A stretch of DNA of 64,000 nucleotides, taken from assembly GCA_030130125.1 (NCBI GenBank), contig JARZZM010000013.1, positions 1-64,000 of the forward strand, given 5' to 3'. Source of the stretch: Thermoproteota archaeon. Its GTDB lineage: Archaea > Korarchaeota > Korarchaeia > Korarchaeales > Korarchaeaceae. The number at the start of each line of letters is the position of its first letter. The stretch's first letter is position 1. The translations under genes were made by a program, and so were the position numbers. Of this stretch, positions 17,327-26,583 are shown piece by piece. Below the pieces are notes generated by a model. The model ran no database searches and had not been told where the DNA came from. It saw nothing but the letters and a program-made list of their open reading frames with translations.

Positions 17327-18282
17327 TGTGCATACCAGCACTTAACGAAATGACCTGGAGAGATCTCCACCTCTGGCGGCTCTTCATCGCATTTGTCGGT
17401 TGCTATCGGGCATCTGGGCTTAAACCTGCACCCCTTCGGTGGGTTCACTAGGCTGGGTGGCTCTCCAGGCGGGACTTCCCTGAACTTGAATCTGTTGTCG
17501 GGGTCTGGATCGGGAATGGCCTCAAGGAGCGCCTTCGTGTAGGGATGAGCTGGGTTCCTCAGGAGCTCCTTAGTGGGTGCCCTCTCAACCAAGTGACCTG
17601 CGTACATTATGAATATCTTGTCGGAGAAGTACCTAGTCGTAGAAAGGTCGTGCGTAATGTAGATAATGCTCATACCGTGCTTCTCCTGTATCTCCTCGAA
17701 CAAGTTCAATATCTCCACCCTAACCGAAGCGTCAAGCATGGAGACAGGCTCATCAGCTATAACGAGCTTGGGATTCATGATTATGGCCCTAGCGATGGCC
17801 ACCCTCTGCAACTGACCACCGCTCAGCATGTGGGGGTACTTGAAGGCAAATTCCTCTGGAGATAGCTGCACTTCCCTCAGGATATTGTAGACAATCTCCC
17901 TCCTCTTCTCTCTCGCGCCTACCTTGTTCACTATGAGGGGCTCCTCCAGTATCTTGAATATTGTGAAATGAGGCACCATCGATCCGAAGGGATTCTGCTG
18001 AACGAGACCGGTCTCCTTCCTGTACCACCTAAGCTCCTTCTCGGTGAGATGAGTAATGTCCTTTCCATCGAACTCTATCCTCCCACTGGTCGGATCGTAG
18101 AGTCTCAATATGGTCTTACCTAGGGTGGTCTTACCGCTCCCCGATTCACCCACAAGTGATATGGACTCTCCCCTATCTATCTCGAAGGTCACGTTCTCAA
18201 CTGCCCTGACGTAGTAAGTCTTCCCGAAGATCCCCTTCTTCATGGGGAAGAACTTACTCAGATTCTCTACCTTAAGCAGCAT
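17323..18282 (-). CDS. oppF: Oligopeptide-type ABC transporter ATP-binding protein (OppF/DppF)
   Basis: ATPase of an Opp/Dpp-family importer. It shows Walker A GESGSGKTTLGK, Q-loop QQNPFGSMVP, signature LSGGQLQRVAIARAI, Walker B LVIADEPVSMLD and switch His in YITHDLSTT. The C-terminal extension with GCRFKPRCPIATDKC is the oligopeptide/dipeptide ATPase tail, whose Cys residues bind a cluster in some homologues. The gene follows oppD with stop and start touching and precedes the small membrane protein by an ATGA overlap. Confidence 0.9.
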   Translation of the reverse strand: MLLKVENLSKFFPMKKGIFGKTYYVRAVENVTFEIDRGESISLVGESGSGKTTLGKTILRLYDPTSGRIEFDGKDITHLTEKELRWYRKETGLVQQNPFGSMVPHFTIFKILEEPLIVNKVGAREKRREIVYNILREVQLSPEEFAFKYPHMLSGGQLQRVAIARAIIMNPKLVIADEPVSMLDASVRVEILNLFEEIQEKHGMSIIYITHDLSTTRYFSDKIFIMYAGHLVERAPTKELLRNPAHPYTKALLEAIPDPDPDNRFKFREVPPGEPPSLVNPPKGCRFKPRCPIATDKCDEEPPEVEISPGHFVKCWYAQ

Positions 18283-19239
18283 TCACTCCTCACCCCTATA
18301 TAGCCAGCATTTAACCCTATGCCCATCTAGGTTAAACATCGGAGGCTCCTCCTCGCATATCTCCATGGCTTTATCGCATCTCGGTCTGAACCTGCAGCCG
18401 ACCGGTGGGTTCAGCAGGTTGGGCGGCGTTCCGGGGATAGAGATTATTTCCTTATCCTCCCTGAGGGTCGGAACGCTTCCCAGCAGCTTCTGCGTGTAGG
18501 GATGTAGGGGTTTGCCAAAGTAGGACTCGGAATCAGCCAACTCTATTATCTGCCCGGCGTACATGGTCGCCATCTTGTCGGCCAACTCGCTCGCGAGGGC
18601 TATGTCGTGCGTTATGAATATGTAGGTAAGATCCCTCTCCTTCTTCAACCTCTTGAGGAGGTTCATCACGTTTGCCTGGGTTATAACGTCCAACGCTGAT
18701 GTGGGCTCGTCCAGTATCACTAGATCTGGGTCGGTAATGAGCGCCATGGCGATTACGATCCTCTGCCTCATTCCTCCACTGAGCTCGAAAGGATACCTGT
18801 CCACGAAGGCTTCAGCAATTCCCACCTGCTTGATCATCTTTCTGGCCTCGTTCAAAGCCTCCTTCTTATCCATGCCCATATGTATGACCAGCGGCTCCGC
18901 CACTTGTTCTCCGACCTTCAGAACTGGGTTGAGAGCGTTGAGGGCGCCTTGGAATACCATTGAGATCTTCCTCCACCTTACCTCCTTCCTGAACTGTTCC
19001 TCGCCCAGCTCCATGATGTTAGTACCGTTGAGGAAGACTTTTCCCTCGTAGACTTCCACATTCCGGGGAAGAAGCCTTATTATGGCCCTAGATAGGGAGC
19101 TCTTCCCACAGCCAGACTCTCCAACTATGGCTAGGGTCTCCCCTTTCTCTATCTCGAAGCTGACGTGGTCTACAGCCTTCACGGTTCCCTTACGGGTTCT
19201 GTAATACATGACCAGATCATCTACCTTAAGTAACGCCAT
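18283..19239 (-). CDS. oppD: Oligopeptide-type ABC transporter ATP-binding protein (OppD/DppD)
   Basis: Partner ATPase of OppF. Seen: Walker A GESGCGKSSLSR, Q-loop FQGALNALNPV, signature LSGGMRQRIVIAMAL, Walker B LVILDEPTSALD, switch FITHDIALAS, and the C-terminal Cys-rich tail GCRFRPRCDKAMEIC. The frame opens with GTG at 19248, but a GAGGTGA ribosome site fits ATG 19239 better. It lies 10 bp after oppC. Confidence 0.9.
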   Translation of the reverse strand: MALLKVDDLVMYYRTRKGTVKAVDHVSFEIEKGETLAIVGESGCGKSSLSRAIIRLLPRNVEVYEGKVFLNGTNIMELGEEQFRKEVRWRKISMVFQGALNALNPVLKVGEQVAEPLVIHMGMDKKEALNEARKMIKQVGIAEAFVDRYPFELSGGMRQRIVIAMALITDPDLVILDEPTSALDVITQANVMNLLKRLKKERDLTYIFITHDIALASELADKMATMYAGQIIELADSESYFGKPLHPYTQKLLGSVPTLREDKEIISIPGTPPNLLNPPVGCRFRPRCDKAMEICEEEPPMFNLDGHRVKCWLYRGEE

Positions 19240-19249
19240 GCCGTTCACC

Positions 19250-20632
19250 TCACATCTCCTTCAACTTCGGGTTCACTATCCTGTCCAGCGCTATACCTAT
19301 GAGGGCGAAGGAGATCGCAGTGATTACGAGCATTAATGAAGGCATGAGCACCCAATGATAGTATCCCTTGTACAAAGCCCCCTCGCTGAACGCCTCCTCC
19401 ACTATCCTGCCCCAAGTCACTATGTTCACATCGCTTAGTCCTAGGAAGGCTAGGGCAGCCTCCAAGAACACGTATCCTGGGACGGCAAGCACCAAGCTCG
19501 GGATCGTCGGGGGTATCAGCCTAGGCAGTATGTAGAGGAATATTATCCTCATGTTGCTAGCTCCGTAGGCCCTCGCGGCCTCGACGTATGGATAGCTCTT
19601 CAGCTGCATGACCCATACTCTATAAGTCTTCACGGATGTCCCGAATATACTCAGGATTATCAGGAGCAGAAGCAGCCTCCAGAGGTTCATTCCGTAGAGC
19701 AGCTGCACTAGGACGAGCATTGGAAGGAAGGGCAGTATCATGTATATCTCTGTCAATCTCTGTATCACCGCATCGACCTTACCTCCGTAGTACCCGCTGA
19801 TGGCCGAAATTATGAGCTGTATGAAGGTGATTGAGAGAGAGGCCACAAGTCCGAATGCTAGGGCTATCGGTGCGCCCCACAACAGCCCCAAGTGCAAGGG
19901 CCTCCTCTTATCGTCCGTTCCCGCCAGTCCATAAACCTTCCCGTATACTATACCCTGCCATTCAACCTTATCCGTCTCGTTCTTCACCAAGACGTCCAGC
20001 CTCACGGTGTACGTTCCTTTCAAGATCCCTCCAGTTTTGAAATTTCTGAACAGTATATCCTCAAGGGTCAAGGATTTGTTTATCTTCTTGCCCAGCTCCT
20101 CCTCTATCTTCTCTTGGAGATCGGATACTAAGCGCAGGTTATTTGATAGGTATATGCTGGTGCCTCCTTTTCTAATTTTGTAGGTTCCTAGCGAGAGGTT
20201 TTCTCCGTCGGGCTTTATCCAAAGTATGCTGACCTTCGGGCGCAGCTTCTCGTAACTCGTGTTGAAGAAGAATATGATCTCCGATGGCGTATCATCGTAG
20301 CTGAATGAGAACTTCGAGATATACGTCCTCTTTATCCTAGTACCTTCCTTAGACACATTTACTGGCTTGCTCATGTTCACATAGATGTTTTCTGGGAGCT
20401 TCTTACCGGAGAAGAGATTCGTCCACTCAGGAGCCGCTGTCCTCGGGTACTTGAGCCACACCTGTTGATCATTCCAGAGTGCACCGCTTTGCGCGAAGGG
20501 CGTGAATAAAACGGCGTATATGGACAGGATTATCAGTCCAGCGAGTATTATGAGCCCTAGGATTGCGCTTTTATAAGATAAGAGCTCCTTGATCACTCCC
20601 TTAAGGGATAGCTCCTCAGACACGACGCTCAT
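19250..20632 (-). CDS. oppC: Opp-type ABC transporter permease (OppC) with large external insert
   Basis: Inner membrane-spanning subunit. The first helix is at ~28-48 (ILGLIILAGLIILSIYAVLF). A large external domain of ~180 residues follows (YPRTAAPEWTNLF to about GTYTVRLDVLVKN), then the standard BPD permease core with five helices and the EAA loop EAARAYGASNMRIIFLYILP. Such a first-loop insert is typical of archaeal OppC and probably meets the binding protein. Its ATG overlaps the oppB stop (ATGA). Confidence 0.88.
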   Translation of the reverse strand: MSVVSEELSLKGVIKELLSYKSAILGLIILAGLIILSIYAVLFTPFAQSGALWNDQQVWLKYPRTAAPEWTNLFSGKKLPENIYVNMSKPVNVSKEGTRIKRTYISKFSFSYDDTPSEIIFFFNTSYEKLRPKVSILWIKPDGENLSLGTYKIRKGGTSIYLSNNLRLVSDLQEKIEEELGKKINKSLTLEDILFRNFKTGGILKGTYTVRLDVLVKNETDKVEWQGIVYGKVYGLAGTDDKRRPLHLGLLWGAPIALAFGLVASLSITFIQLIISAISGYYGGKVDAVIQRLTEIYMILPFLPMLVLVQLLYGMNLWRLLLLLIILSIFGTSVKTYRVWVMQLKSYPYVEAARAYGASNMRIIFLYILPRLIPPTIPSLVLAVPGYVFLEAALAFLGLSDVNIVTWGRIVEEAFSEGALYKGYYHWVLMPSLMLVITAISFALIGIALDRIVNPKLKEM

Positions 20633-21702
20633 AGTGCCTCACCCATTCCAGCCTTTATTCTAGGATCAACCAACCCGTACAAGATGTCTAGGATGAACAC
20701 TGTGGCGGCTATGAGGTAGCCGAACACCACCGTGATTCCCACTATCACCGGCACGTCCACGAGGTTAATGGCCTGGTAGTAGGTCAGGCCGAGCCCCGGC
20801 CAGTTGAAGACGGTCTCTGTAATTATGGCCCCGCTCCATGAGAACACGACGGCGAAGGCGAAAGTCGTTATTATTGGGGGCAGGGCGGGCCTGAGGATGT
20901 ACCTCCTCTCTATCTGACCTGGCGGAAGTCCCTTCGCCTTGGCCACCTCCACGTAATCTTCGGTTGAATAGAGCAGGAAGAACGTCCTGTTACTGTATAT
21001 CCCTATGAAGAAGCTGGAGACTATCCAAGAGAGTAGGGGAAGTATCATATGTTTTAGAACGCTCAGGACGTAGCCCACTGGATCCGGGGGTGGCGGGTAG
21101 TCCACCAAGCCTCCTGGGGGGAGCACGTGCAGCCATGTATAGAAGATCATGATCAGGAATATCCCGTAGAACCATCCAGGTATGGCGGAGGTTGGTGATA
21201 GGTAGATCACGAGCCTATCTAGGAATGAACCGAATTTCCTCGATAGGGACAGCCCCCCGAACAGGCCGATAAAGAAGTTGATTACCGTAGCGGTTGTGAA
21301 TAGAAGTATGGTTTGAGGCAGCCTCTCTAGGATGATTACTTTGACGGAACGGGAGCCTGAATCGCTGGTCATCTTCTCTGCCCTGCCTAGGTCCAATGTT
21401 ATTGCATCCCATAGATACCGGAAACTTCTTATGATGAATGGTTGATCTAAACCTTGCCGCTTTATCTCCACCTGTGCTAGCTTCTTGATAAGCGCGGTTT
21501 TCTCTGTGGGGGAGAGGTCTTTATACTGAGGGTTGTTCTGTACTGCTTGAGCCACCTGGAACTCTATCTCCTTCTTCTTGAGTTCATCTATGTATCCTCC
21601 AACGTTAGCGACTAGTATAGTGATGTAGGTAGCTATGAGGACTATTACGAATAGTATGAGCGCTCGCTTTACGAGTACCTTAACTACAGGCGGCACCTTC
21701 AT
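20629..21702 (-). CDS. oppB: Opp-type ABC transporter permease (OppB)
   Basis: Membrane subunit of the importer. It has an N-terminal helix (ALILFVIVLIATYITILVAN), an external loop of ~70 residues, and the BPD permease core with helices and the coupling loop EVAKAKGLPPGQIERRYILRPALPP, ending in the usual LVDPRIKAG. It lies 88 bp after oppA, with its own TATA-like box in the gap. Confidence 0.9.
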   Translation of the reverse strand: MKVPPVVKVLVKRALILFVIVLIATYITILVANVGGYIDELKKKEIEFQVAQAVQNNPQYKDLSPTEKTALIKKLAQVEIKRQGLDQPFIIRSFRYLWDAITLDLGRAEKMTSDSGSRSVKVIILERLPQTILLFTTATVINFFIGLFGGLSLSRKFGSFLDRLVIYLSPTSAIPGWFYGIFLIMIFYTWLHVLPPGGLVDYPPPPDPVGYVLSVLKHMILPLLSWIVSSFFIGIYSNRTFFLLYSTEDYVEVAKAKGLPPGQIERRYILRPALPPIITTFAFAVVFSWSGAIITETVFNWPGLGLTYYQAINLVDVPVIVGITVVFGYLIAATVFILDILYGLVDPRIKAGMGEAL

Positions 21703-21731
21703 CCTCTTCGCCGAGGGATGTCCTTCCGCAT

Positions 21732-21744
21732 GAATATAAAAAAG
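21732..21744 (-). promoter_or_regulatory. Internal promoter for oppBCDF
   Basis: On the minus strand the oppA-oppB gap contains CTTTTTTATATTC, a good TATA box about 30-40 bp before the oppB ATG (21702). It is preceded, just after the oppA stop, by a pyrimidine-rich run ending TTTATTTTTGGG that could end the oppA transcript. This fits separate, stronger expression of the binding protein. Confidence 0.45.
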
Positions 21745-21790
21745 TTGATCTAGGGCGCTAAGACATTCCCAAAAATAAAGAGAGGAGAGT

Positions 21791-24379
21791 TCAGAGCTTC
21801 TCGAATACGGCAGTTATCTCGTCCAGATCCACCTGCCCGTTGCCGTTCTTGTCCTCCCACTTGACTATGGCGAGTGCCTTATTGAGCTTGTGCTCCTTAA
21901 CGAACAGCAGTGCGGCCTCGGTACCGAATCTCGTTATTCCAGCGACGTACAGGTTGTCTCCTATCAGGATGGCTATCCCATGGTCCATCTTGGCCCATCT
22001 GGCCTCATAGGTACCGGCGCCGGGCACTACCATCTTATTGCCCTCGAACTTGATGCCAGCCTCCTCGAAGGCCACCTTGGTGTGTATGTTGACCCTGGGA
22101 CCTCCCACGACGAGGCTGACTCCCTCAGGACCGGACTTTATGTCAGCGGCCGGATAGTACTTCCAGACTATGCTCTTGTCGAATCCGAAGGCCACTATCT
22201 CGAACGGGTATATCATGAACTCGCTGAGGAACCTAGCGGGCTTCTCTATGGTGTACGGCAGGAGCCTCACCGCCTTCAAGAGTGCAGTGTGAGCGACGGC
22301 GTCTACCTTCTCGAGGTAGTACGGTCCATCACCGACCCAGAAGTGACCGTACTTCTCGTAGAACTCCTTGTAGAGCTTGTACCTCCTCTTCGCCTCGGCG
22401 GTGGTCACGTACTTCTCCATGAAGTTCTTGAACGGTATGTATCCCTCATCGTAAGCCTCGTTCAAATACTTCTCGAGTATCTTCAGGCTCGGTCCGGCTA
22501 TGTAGTTCATCCACTCTACGTCGAGCTTGTCGGCCTTGGAGGAGGAGAACGCGGCCTCTCTATTCTTCTCAGCGAGCATACCGATAGCTATCGTGTGCCA
22601 AGGCATGTCGGGCCACAGGGTGTAGTCGGCGGCGATTATCTCGGCATCCAGCTGCACCTCATTCACGTAGTACTCTATCTTGAGAGGCTCGAGGCCCACT
22701 ATCCTCCATGCAACGAAGTTCTCCCTGTACACCTCGAAGTTGGGCACGGACGACTCGTCGTACCACGGGCTCTTGGGATCGGCCCTTTCGAACTGTAGGA
22801 TCCAAGGTATTATGAAATCAGCGAGGGTCCTCTTGGTACCGTCGTGGTATACCGTCCTGTTCAGCACATCTCCATAGTCCACGATGAACTTCACATTGGC
22901 CGTAGTGACGCCAGCATCCTTAGCAGTGACGATCTTCTGGTTCTCGACATCCCATCCGTACCAGGCATCAGGAGGCACGGTCACCTCGTCCACAAACGTC
23001 AGGTTGAACCAATCCTTGGTCTCCTCGTTAGCGGAGGTTAGCAGACCTTTCTTAGCCCACATCTGGACGGTCTTGACGTTTATCGGTATCGGAAGTCCGG
23101 TCTTCGGGTGCAGTGAGAACGCAGCCTCGGTCACACCGTAATCGTAGAGCATAGTATCATATATTGCGTCGGACGGGGCTATGGGATTCCAAGGATCGGA
23201 TATAACCTCAGCGCTAGCTATCCTAGCGGTACCGCCCATTTTCTCGTCTCTGTTCATCGTCAGAGCCCATATGGGAGTCGGGTAACCTCCAGCGTAGTCG
23301 GCTATGAGGAAGAGGCCCTTTCTCCTCACCCAGACGGCGGTCTGGTCTACGAGCCATACCCTCACAGAGTCCTTGAGTGAGAGCTCGATGGCATTCCTCA
23401 TGAGTTCGTTTCTCTCCTCCATGCTCTTGAACTGCCTGTAGGCGAGCTTCTTGGCAACGTCGTAGAACTCAGGAGCGGGCTTGTAGGCGTCCCAGAGCGG
23501 GAACCCAGGCAGACCCTCGGGCGTGTAGAAGAACAGGAAGTTGTCAGAGTCGTCCCTGGTAACAGCGGTGGTTATCCATCCGCCGGTGTAGAGGTCCCAC
23601 TGGCCCTCAGCAGGATCACCCCATATCCAATACCTAGCGGCCTCCCTGAAGGTCATGTACATCCTTTCAACAGTGAAACCGAGCTTCTCCAGCTGGGTCG
23701 ATACGTAATCTCCTATGGGCTTCCTAGCGTCCTCTACCCTTATTATGAACTTGATCTTAACAGGCTCCCCGTTGTAGTACCACTTATCACCAACTAAGGT
23801 CGCTCCAAGCTTCCTCATCTCAGCATCTATTATGGCCTTGCCCTTCTCAAAGTCGTAGGAGTACATGTCTTCTATCTCATCGAGTACATCTATGTATCTC
23901 TGGCCCTCGGGCAGCGCCTTCACCAAACAAGTAAACTTGGGCACCGCTAACCCGCCCATTATCTCATTTACTATGTAATCCCTATCTATGACGTAGTTGA
24001 TGGCCTCCCTTATCCTAGGAACGCTAAAGGGGTTAAGCCTCCCGTCTTTGTAGGTGGGGCCGACCGGATTGAAAGTGAGCTCGTAGTACAAACCATAAGA
24101 GAAGTCGTACTCTAGCTGTGGAGATTCCTTGATCTTCTTGAAGGCCACTGGGTCAGAGATGTCTATGAAGTAAGCATCCATATCTCCCTTTATGAGCATG
24201 TCAAGAGCCTTGTCCCTGCTTGGCTCGGAGAAGAAAACCACTTGGTCGAACCATCCGTACTTGTTAAAGGGGAGCTTCTCCTCAGGTTCAGCCAGCAAAG
24301 GCGAAGCCGATGGTAGGAGTAGAAGTGCCACCATTAGTGCGAAGATCGCTACACTAACACCATTCATTCCATTCCGCAT
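21791..24379 (-). CDS. oppA: Extracellular solute-binding protein of the Opp importer (SBP_bac_5), with C-terminal EF-hand
   Basis: Secreted substrate-binding subunit. It has a signal peptide (VSVAIFALMVALLLLPSASPLLAEP) and an SBP_bac_5 fold with typical motifs: INYVIDRDYIVNEIMGG, KFIIRVEDARKPIGDYVSTQLEKLGF and a later second lobe. At 862 residues it is about half as long again as most family members, with an internal duplication-like extension. The last 20 residues hold a textbook EF-hand calcium loop, DKNGNGQVDLDE (843-854). No lipobox and no C-terminal membrane helix are seen. In archaea this family binds peptides or oligosaccharides; substrate cannot be told. GGGGTGAG lies 5 nt before the ATG. 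Confidence 0.9.
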   Translation of the reverse strand: MRNGMNGVSVAIFALMVALLLLPSASPLLAEPEEKLPFNKYGWFDQVVFFSEPSRDKALDMLIKGDMDAYFIDISDPVAFKKIKESPQLEYDFSYGLYYELTFNPVGPTYKDGRLNPFSVPRIREAINYVIDRDYIVNEIMGGLAVPKFTCLVKALPEGQRYIDVLDEIEDMYSYDFEKGKAIIDAEMRKLGATLVGDKWYYNGEPVKIKFIIRVEDARKPIGDYVSTQLEKLGFTVERMYMTFREAARYWIWGDPAEGQWDLYTGGWITTAVTRDDSDNFLFFYTPEGLPGFPLWDAYKPAPEFYDVAKKLAYRQFKSMEERNELMRNAIELSLKDSVRVWLVDQTAVWVRRKGLFLIADYAGGYPTPIWALTMNRDEKMGGTARIASAEVISDPWNPIAPSDAIYDTMLYDYGVTEAAFSLHPKTGLPIPINVKTVQMWAKKGLLTSANEETKDWFNLTFVDEVTVPPDAWYGWDVENQKIVTAKDAGVTTANVKFIVDYGDVLNRTVYHDGTKRTLADFIIPWILQFERADPKSPWYDESSVPNFEVYRENFVAWRIVGLEPLKIEYYVNEVQLDAEIIAADYTLWPDMPWHTIAIGMLAEKNREAAFSSSKADKLDVEWMNYIAGPSLKILEKYLNEAYDEGYIPFKNFMEKYVTTAEAKRRYKLYKEFYEKYGHFWVGDGPYYLEKVDAVAHTALLKAVRLLPYTIEKPARFLSEFMIYPFEIVAFGFDKSIVWKYYPAADIKSGPEGVSLVVGGPRVNIHTKVAFEEAGIKFEGNKMVVPGAGTYEARWAKMDHGIAILIGDNLYVAGITRFGTEAALLFVKEHKLNKALAIVKWEDKNGNGQVDLDEITAVFEKL

Positions 24380-24425
24380 AGACTCACCCCATTGTAGGGC
24401 TGTCTGTATGCTCCTCCCCCCATTA

Positions 24426-24436
24426 TTAAATATAAA
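24426..24436 (-). promoter_or_regulatory. oppA: oppA promoter TATA box
   Basis: CGTTTATATTTAA on the minus strand (box 24426-24436) predicts a transcript start near 24405 and a ~26-nt leader that includes the GGGGTGAG ribosome site of oppA. Confidence 0.5.
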
Positions 24437-24610
24437 CGTTGTAGTGTGAGAAAAGAGGGGTCAAGAAATACATTTCTCCAAAAAAAGACTAGATGGCATA
24501 CTCTTATATTGCCTCAACCTACTTCAATCGTTCAACATATTGGCTCGCTCGTCTAGTCAATGGTCTTCTGACTTGGCATGATCAAAACGACATTATAACC
24601 CCGTTTATAA

Positions 24611-24624
24611 CCGGTATTTACCGG
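24611..24624. promoter_or_regulatory. Perfect 6-2-6 inverted repeat, possible operator
   Basis: CCGGTA-TT-TACCGG, placed between the two divergent promoters and next to a TTTATAA word at 24603-24609. Size and symmetry fit a dimeric repressor site for the aminotransferase or the opp operon; no regulator is identified. Confidence 0.35.
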
Positions 24625-24742
24625 GAGGAACGGGAGAACCCACAGTCCTCCCAGCTTAGATCCCTTACGCCTCGATCAGCGCTAAAAGTTTGCTTAGGGT
24701 AATTTTTTTAACAAATAGGATCGAATGTCGTAGGGTGGTGCC

Positions 24743-26077
24743 ATGGATGTACCTAGGATAGTCGTCACTCCCCCAGGCCCAAAGGCTAGGGAGATTTTGG
24801 AGAGGGATTCCAAGGTGATATCCCCCTCCTATGTGCGGTTCTACCCCCTTGTTGTGGAGAGAGGTGAAGGATCTCTCCTCTACGACGTGGATGGCAATGT
24901 GTACATAGACCTCAACTCGGGTCTGGGAGTAATGAATGTAGGACACGCCCATCCTGAGGTGGTCAAGGCCATAAAAAGGCAGGCGGAGAAGCTCCTCCAC
25001 TACTCGAACACTGACTTCTACTACGAGGAATCTGTAAAATTTGCCGAGAAACTAGTCTCTATTGCCCCCGGTAACTTTGGAAAGAAGGTTTTCTTCTCTA
25101 ACAGCGGAACAGAGTCGGTCGAGGCGGCAATAAAGCTAGCTAGATGGAGGACCAAGAGGCAGTACATAATCGGATTCATTGGCTCATTCCACGGAAGGAC
25201 TTACGGATCTCTCAGCATAACCTCGAGCAAGCCGGTGCAGAGAGCCGGTTTTTCCCCATTAGTCCCAGGGATAGTGCATGTCCCGTACCCTTACTCCTAT
25301 AGATGTCCGTTTGGAGCATCACCCGACGATCCGGAGGAGTGTGCCAACAGAACAATAGCCTTCATAGAGGATTGGGTCTTCGGGAAGTTCGTCCCGCCCG
25401 AGGAGGTGGCCGCTTTCATATTCGAACCAATTCAAGGTGAGGGAGGTTATATCGTTCCTCCAGAAAACTTCATTCCCCAGCTGAGGAAGCTCGCTGATGA
25501 GCATGGGATACTGCTGATAGATGACGAGGTTCAGGCCGGAATGGGCAGGACTGGGAAGTGGTGGGCCATCCAGCACTTCGGAGTTGATCCCGACATCCTT
25601 ACCAGTGCTAAGGCCTTGGGTGGTGGGCTCCCAATAGGGGCCACGATAGCGAGGGAGGAGGTGATGACATGGCCCGGAGGATCCCACGCCTCCACATTCG
25701 GAGGTAACCCAGTATCCTGCGCCTCCGGCTTAGCCACAATAAATGTGATAGAGAGAGAAAAGCTGGTGGAAAGGGCCGCAGTACTGGGTAAGAAGGTGAT
25801 GACGCTGCTTAACGAGTGGAAGGAGAAGTACGAGATAGTTGGCGATGTGAGAGGCAAGGGCCTCATGATAGGGATTGAGATAGTGGAGGACAAAGCCAGC
25901 AGGAAGAAGGCCCCGGACTTGGCTCACGAGATAATGATGAGGGCTTGGAAATCGGGTGTGGCGATAATAACGGCAGGGGTGAACGCTCTCAGGGTATTCC
26001 CACCGCTGAACATAGAGGAGGAGTACCTGTTCAGAGCCTTGGAGATAGTAGAGGACAAGATAAAGGAGATCTCTTAA
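24743..26077 (+). CDS. Class III PLP aminotransferase (GABA/ornithine aminotransferase family)
   Basis: Pyridoxal-phosphate enzyme of 444 residues. The fold-type I core shows FSNSGTESVEAAIKLAR, IGFIGSFHGRTYGSLSIT, FIFEPIQGEGGYIVPP, LIDDEVQAGMGRTG and the PLP lysine in TSAKALGGGLPIGA; the last part has VRGKGLMIGIEIV. This subgroup in archaea includes 4-aminobutyrate and ornithine aminotransferases and broad-specificity amino-acid racemases, which cannot be separated by eye. It diverges from the peptide/sugar importer, so a link to amino-acid use is possible. Confidence 0.85.
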   Translation: MDVPRIVVTPPGPKAREILERDSKVISPSYVRFYPLVVERGEGSLLYDVDGNVYIDLNSGLGVMNVGHAHPEVVKAIKRQAEKLLHYSNTDFYYEESVKFAEKLVSIAPGNFGKKVFFSNSGTESVEAAIKLARWRTKRQYIIGFIGSFHGRTYGSLSITSSKPVQRAGFSPLVPGIVHVPYPYSYRCPFGASPDDPEECANRTIAFIEDWVFGKFVPPEEVAAFIFEPIQGEGGYIVPPENFIPQLRKLADEHGILLIDDEVQAGMGRTGKWWAIQHFGVDPDILTSAKALGGGLPIGATIAREEVMTWPGGSHASTFGGNPVSCASGLATINVIEREKLVERAAVLGKKVMTLLNEWKEKYEIVGDVRGKGLMIGIEIVEDKASRKKAPDLAHEIMMRAWKSGVAIITAGVNALRVFPPLNIEEEYLFRALEIVEDKIKEIS

Positions 26078-26116
26078 TTACCTTATGCCCTTTATTCCCT
26101 TTCTCCTTCCCTCCCT

Positions 26117-26545
26117 TCATTCTCCACTGGATCCTTGGAGCAGTTTATTGACTACATTCCTGAGCTCTCCCTTCTCTCTGGGGATATCGTATTCCATGCA
26201 CATCAGATCAGCGGCTTCCGCGTACTTTCCTTGGATCCTCATGCCCGACTTGCAGTAGATCCTCTTCTTCCTAGCTTGGTAGCATATCTCACAGATGAGG
26301 ATGGAAAGGTCCTTCTTCGTGAGGTCCTTGTTTATCAGCCCAGTAGCTATCCTGTTGACTATCCTCATGATCTCCTTGTCATTCCTCAGATCTATTATGT
26401 TGCCCCTTGCCCCCCTCAGGTACTGGCTTATGGCCGCTTGGGTAACCCCAAGCATCTTAGCCACGTCTATCTGTCTGAGCTTGTACTTAGTTATGAGTTC
26501 CTTGGCTACGAGGGCCCTTACAGACGGAATGAGCGTCTTAACCAC
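26117..26545 (-). CDS. HTH (XRE-like) regulator with four conserved-looking cysteines
   Basis: About 142 residues. Residues ~18-47 form a helix-turn-helix (KYKLRQIDVAKMLGVTQAAISQYLRG). The C-terminal part has Cys85, Cys88, Cys98 and Cys116 (ICEICYQARKKRIYCKSG, then LMCMEY), which could bind an iron-sulfur cluster or zinc. It resembles the archaeal COG2522-type predicted regulators; that assignment is from memory of the family. GTG at 26545 is the first start after an in-frame stop. Two palindromes lie in its promoter region, pointing to autoregulation. Confidence 0.7.
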   Translation of the reverse strand: MVKTLIPSVRALVAKELITKYKLRQIDVAKMLGVTQAAISQYLRGARGNIIDLRNDKEIMRIVNRIATGLINKDLTKKDLSILICEICYQARKKRIYCKSGMRIQGKYAEAADLMCMEYDIPREKGELRNVVNKLLQGSSGE

Positions 26546-26583
26546 GAGTTCGCACGGCTGTATCGTTCTCTATCACCTACTAT

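Larger units (their letters stand above)
24380..24742. other. 363-bp divergent intergenic region (oppA / aminotransferase)
   Basis: Carries the oppA promoter at its left end and, at its right end, an ATTTTTTTAAC box (about 24701-24711) and GGTGG ribosome site for the aminotransferase gene at 24743. Between them is the perfect inverted repeat CCGGTATTTACCGG (24611-24624), preceded by GTTTATAA. A short open frame at 24493-24702 has no protein-like composition and is not called. Confidence 0.5.

Noticed and set aside
24493-24702. 69-residue ORF between oppA and the aminotransferase
   Set aside because: No ribosome site, mixed unlikely composition, and it covers both promoter sequence and the inverted repeat.
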